This document shows, in pieces, positions 63,725-64,000 of a stretch of 64,000 bases of DNA (the stretch's first letter is position 1; every line of letters starts with the position of its first letter). Below the pieces are notes generated by a model. That model searched no databases and was not told the DNA's origin. It saw only the letters and a list, made by a program, of their open reading frames with translations. The stretch is from Prevotellaceae bacterium KH2P17 (GTDB lineage Bacteria > Bacteroidota > Bacteroidia > Bacteroidales > Bacteroidaceae): the NCBI GenBank assembly GCA_900199655.1, contig FZRE01000006.1, forward strand, positions 105,985-169,984, in the 5' to 3' direction. A program made the position numbers and the translations under genes.

Positions 63725-64000
63725 AAACTTTTTTATTTTGCCCCCTCTAAAGTCCTGACTGGCGGGGTCATTTTTATTTTGCCCTGTTTACTTCTTAGCC
63801 TTCATCTTGCGGATGCTTTCGCCGAAGAGTTCGATGCGGTGTGATGAGTGTACGATCCTGTCAAGCACGGCATCGGCGACAGCCTGGTCACCGATGGCAT
63901 CATACCAGTTTTCCACAGGGAGTTGAGAGGCCATGACGATTGACTTCCTGTCATGGCGGTCTTCGATGATTTCCAAAAGGATGGGGCGCTCCTTGGCGTC
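63691..64000. mobile_element. IS21-family insertion sequence, partial
   Basis: The element begins near TGACCCCCGAGGGCAAAG (63691). It has repeated internal end motifs, TTTTATTTTGCCC at 63731-63743 and 63772-63784, as usual for IS21 ends. An istB gene reading leftward follows. It runs off the right edge, so istA and the other end are not visible. Confidence 0.78.
63788..64000 (-). CDS. istB: IS21-family helper ATPase IstB, C-terminal part
   Basis: The visible C-terminal 70 residues read EIIEDRHDRKSIVMASQLPV, then WYDAIGDQAVADAVLDRIVH and RIELFGESIRKMKAKK. This is the standard end of IstB (the S...TSQLP-like motif and the helical tail). The N-terminal AAA part is outside the window. The gene stops 97 bp from the IS end. 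Confidence 0.88.
   Translation of the reverse strand, partial: DAKERPILLEIIEDRHDRKSIVMASQLPVENWYDAIGDQAVADAVLDRIVHSSHRIELFGESIRKMKAKK

Overview
The window is from a Bacteroidota (Bacteroidales) chromosome. Prevotella, Bacteroides or a close relative would fit. The evidence is the rpsF-rpsR-rplI ribosomal cluster, recurrent promoters with the Bacteroidota -7 element TAnnTTTG, Bacteroidales-type tyrosine integrases, a fimbrillin-like lipoprotein, and a CTnDOT-like set of transfer genes (traA-traQ, mobABC). No rRNA, tRNA or CRISPR array was seen.

Layout. Positions 1-1151 are chromosomal: rplI (partial), rpsR, rpsF and a small membrane protein. Positions 1593-4172 hold two tandem tyrosine recombinases of an outer locus or element. 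A 57.5 kb integrative and conjugative element (ICE) is inserted in the 3' end of the second one. Its boundaries are two identical 22-bp direct repeats at 4069-4090 and 61611-61632. Removing the ICE on paper fuses the integrase to a short new C-terminus whose stop codon overlaps (ATGA) the start of the next outer-locus gene at 61669. That gene is followed by a leader with a (CT)n microsatellite, a small acidic protein and a fimbrillin-like lipoprotein cut short by an IS21-family element that runs off the window.

Inside the ICE, left to right: (a) a control and replication module (XRE regulator, helix-turn-helix protein, toprim/AAA protein, second helix-turn-helix protein; 4.5-7.6 kb); (b) an AbiE type IV toxin-antitoxin pair flanked by two copies of the same 43-bp palindrome (7.7-9.5 kb); (c) a giant N6-methylase/helicase, topoisomerase III and a DUF4099/DUF3945-type protein (9.6-19.3 kb, minus strand); (d) an AT-rich cargo island (19.5-33.4 kb); (e) mobC-mobB-mobA (33.5-37.3 kb, minus) with a likely oriT region; (f) the tra operon traA-traQ (37.8-49.7 kb, plus); (g) a lysozyme gene split by a three-recombinase (RIT) element (49.7-53.7 kb); (h) a yjdF-like gene behind a long structured leader and an HU-like gene behind three 22-bp-spaced repeats (53.8-55.2 kb); (i) accessory genes on the minus strand, including PcfJ, ArdA, PcfK and DUF1896-like proteins (55.2-60 kb); (j) the ICE integrase (60.1-61.3 kb).

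The cargo island is the most unusual part. It has an alpha-oxoamine synthase plus TetR regulator; three consecutive lipoproteins, one with aerolysin/ETX-like features, one with a MACPF signature and one with BspA-type leucine-rich repeats; and a peptide natural-product system. The latter consists of a C39-peptidase ABC exporter, a short HlyD-like protein, a TonB-type outer-membrane barrel, a 62-residue double-glycine precursor with a CX3CX3CX3CX2C core, and a radical SAM/SPASM maturase. I infer a transferable antagonism island: pore-forming lipoproteins beside a radical-SAM-modified, Cys-rich exported peptide. Functions are read from motifs only; no database search was possible.
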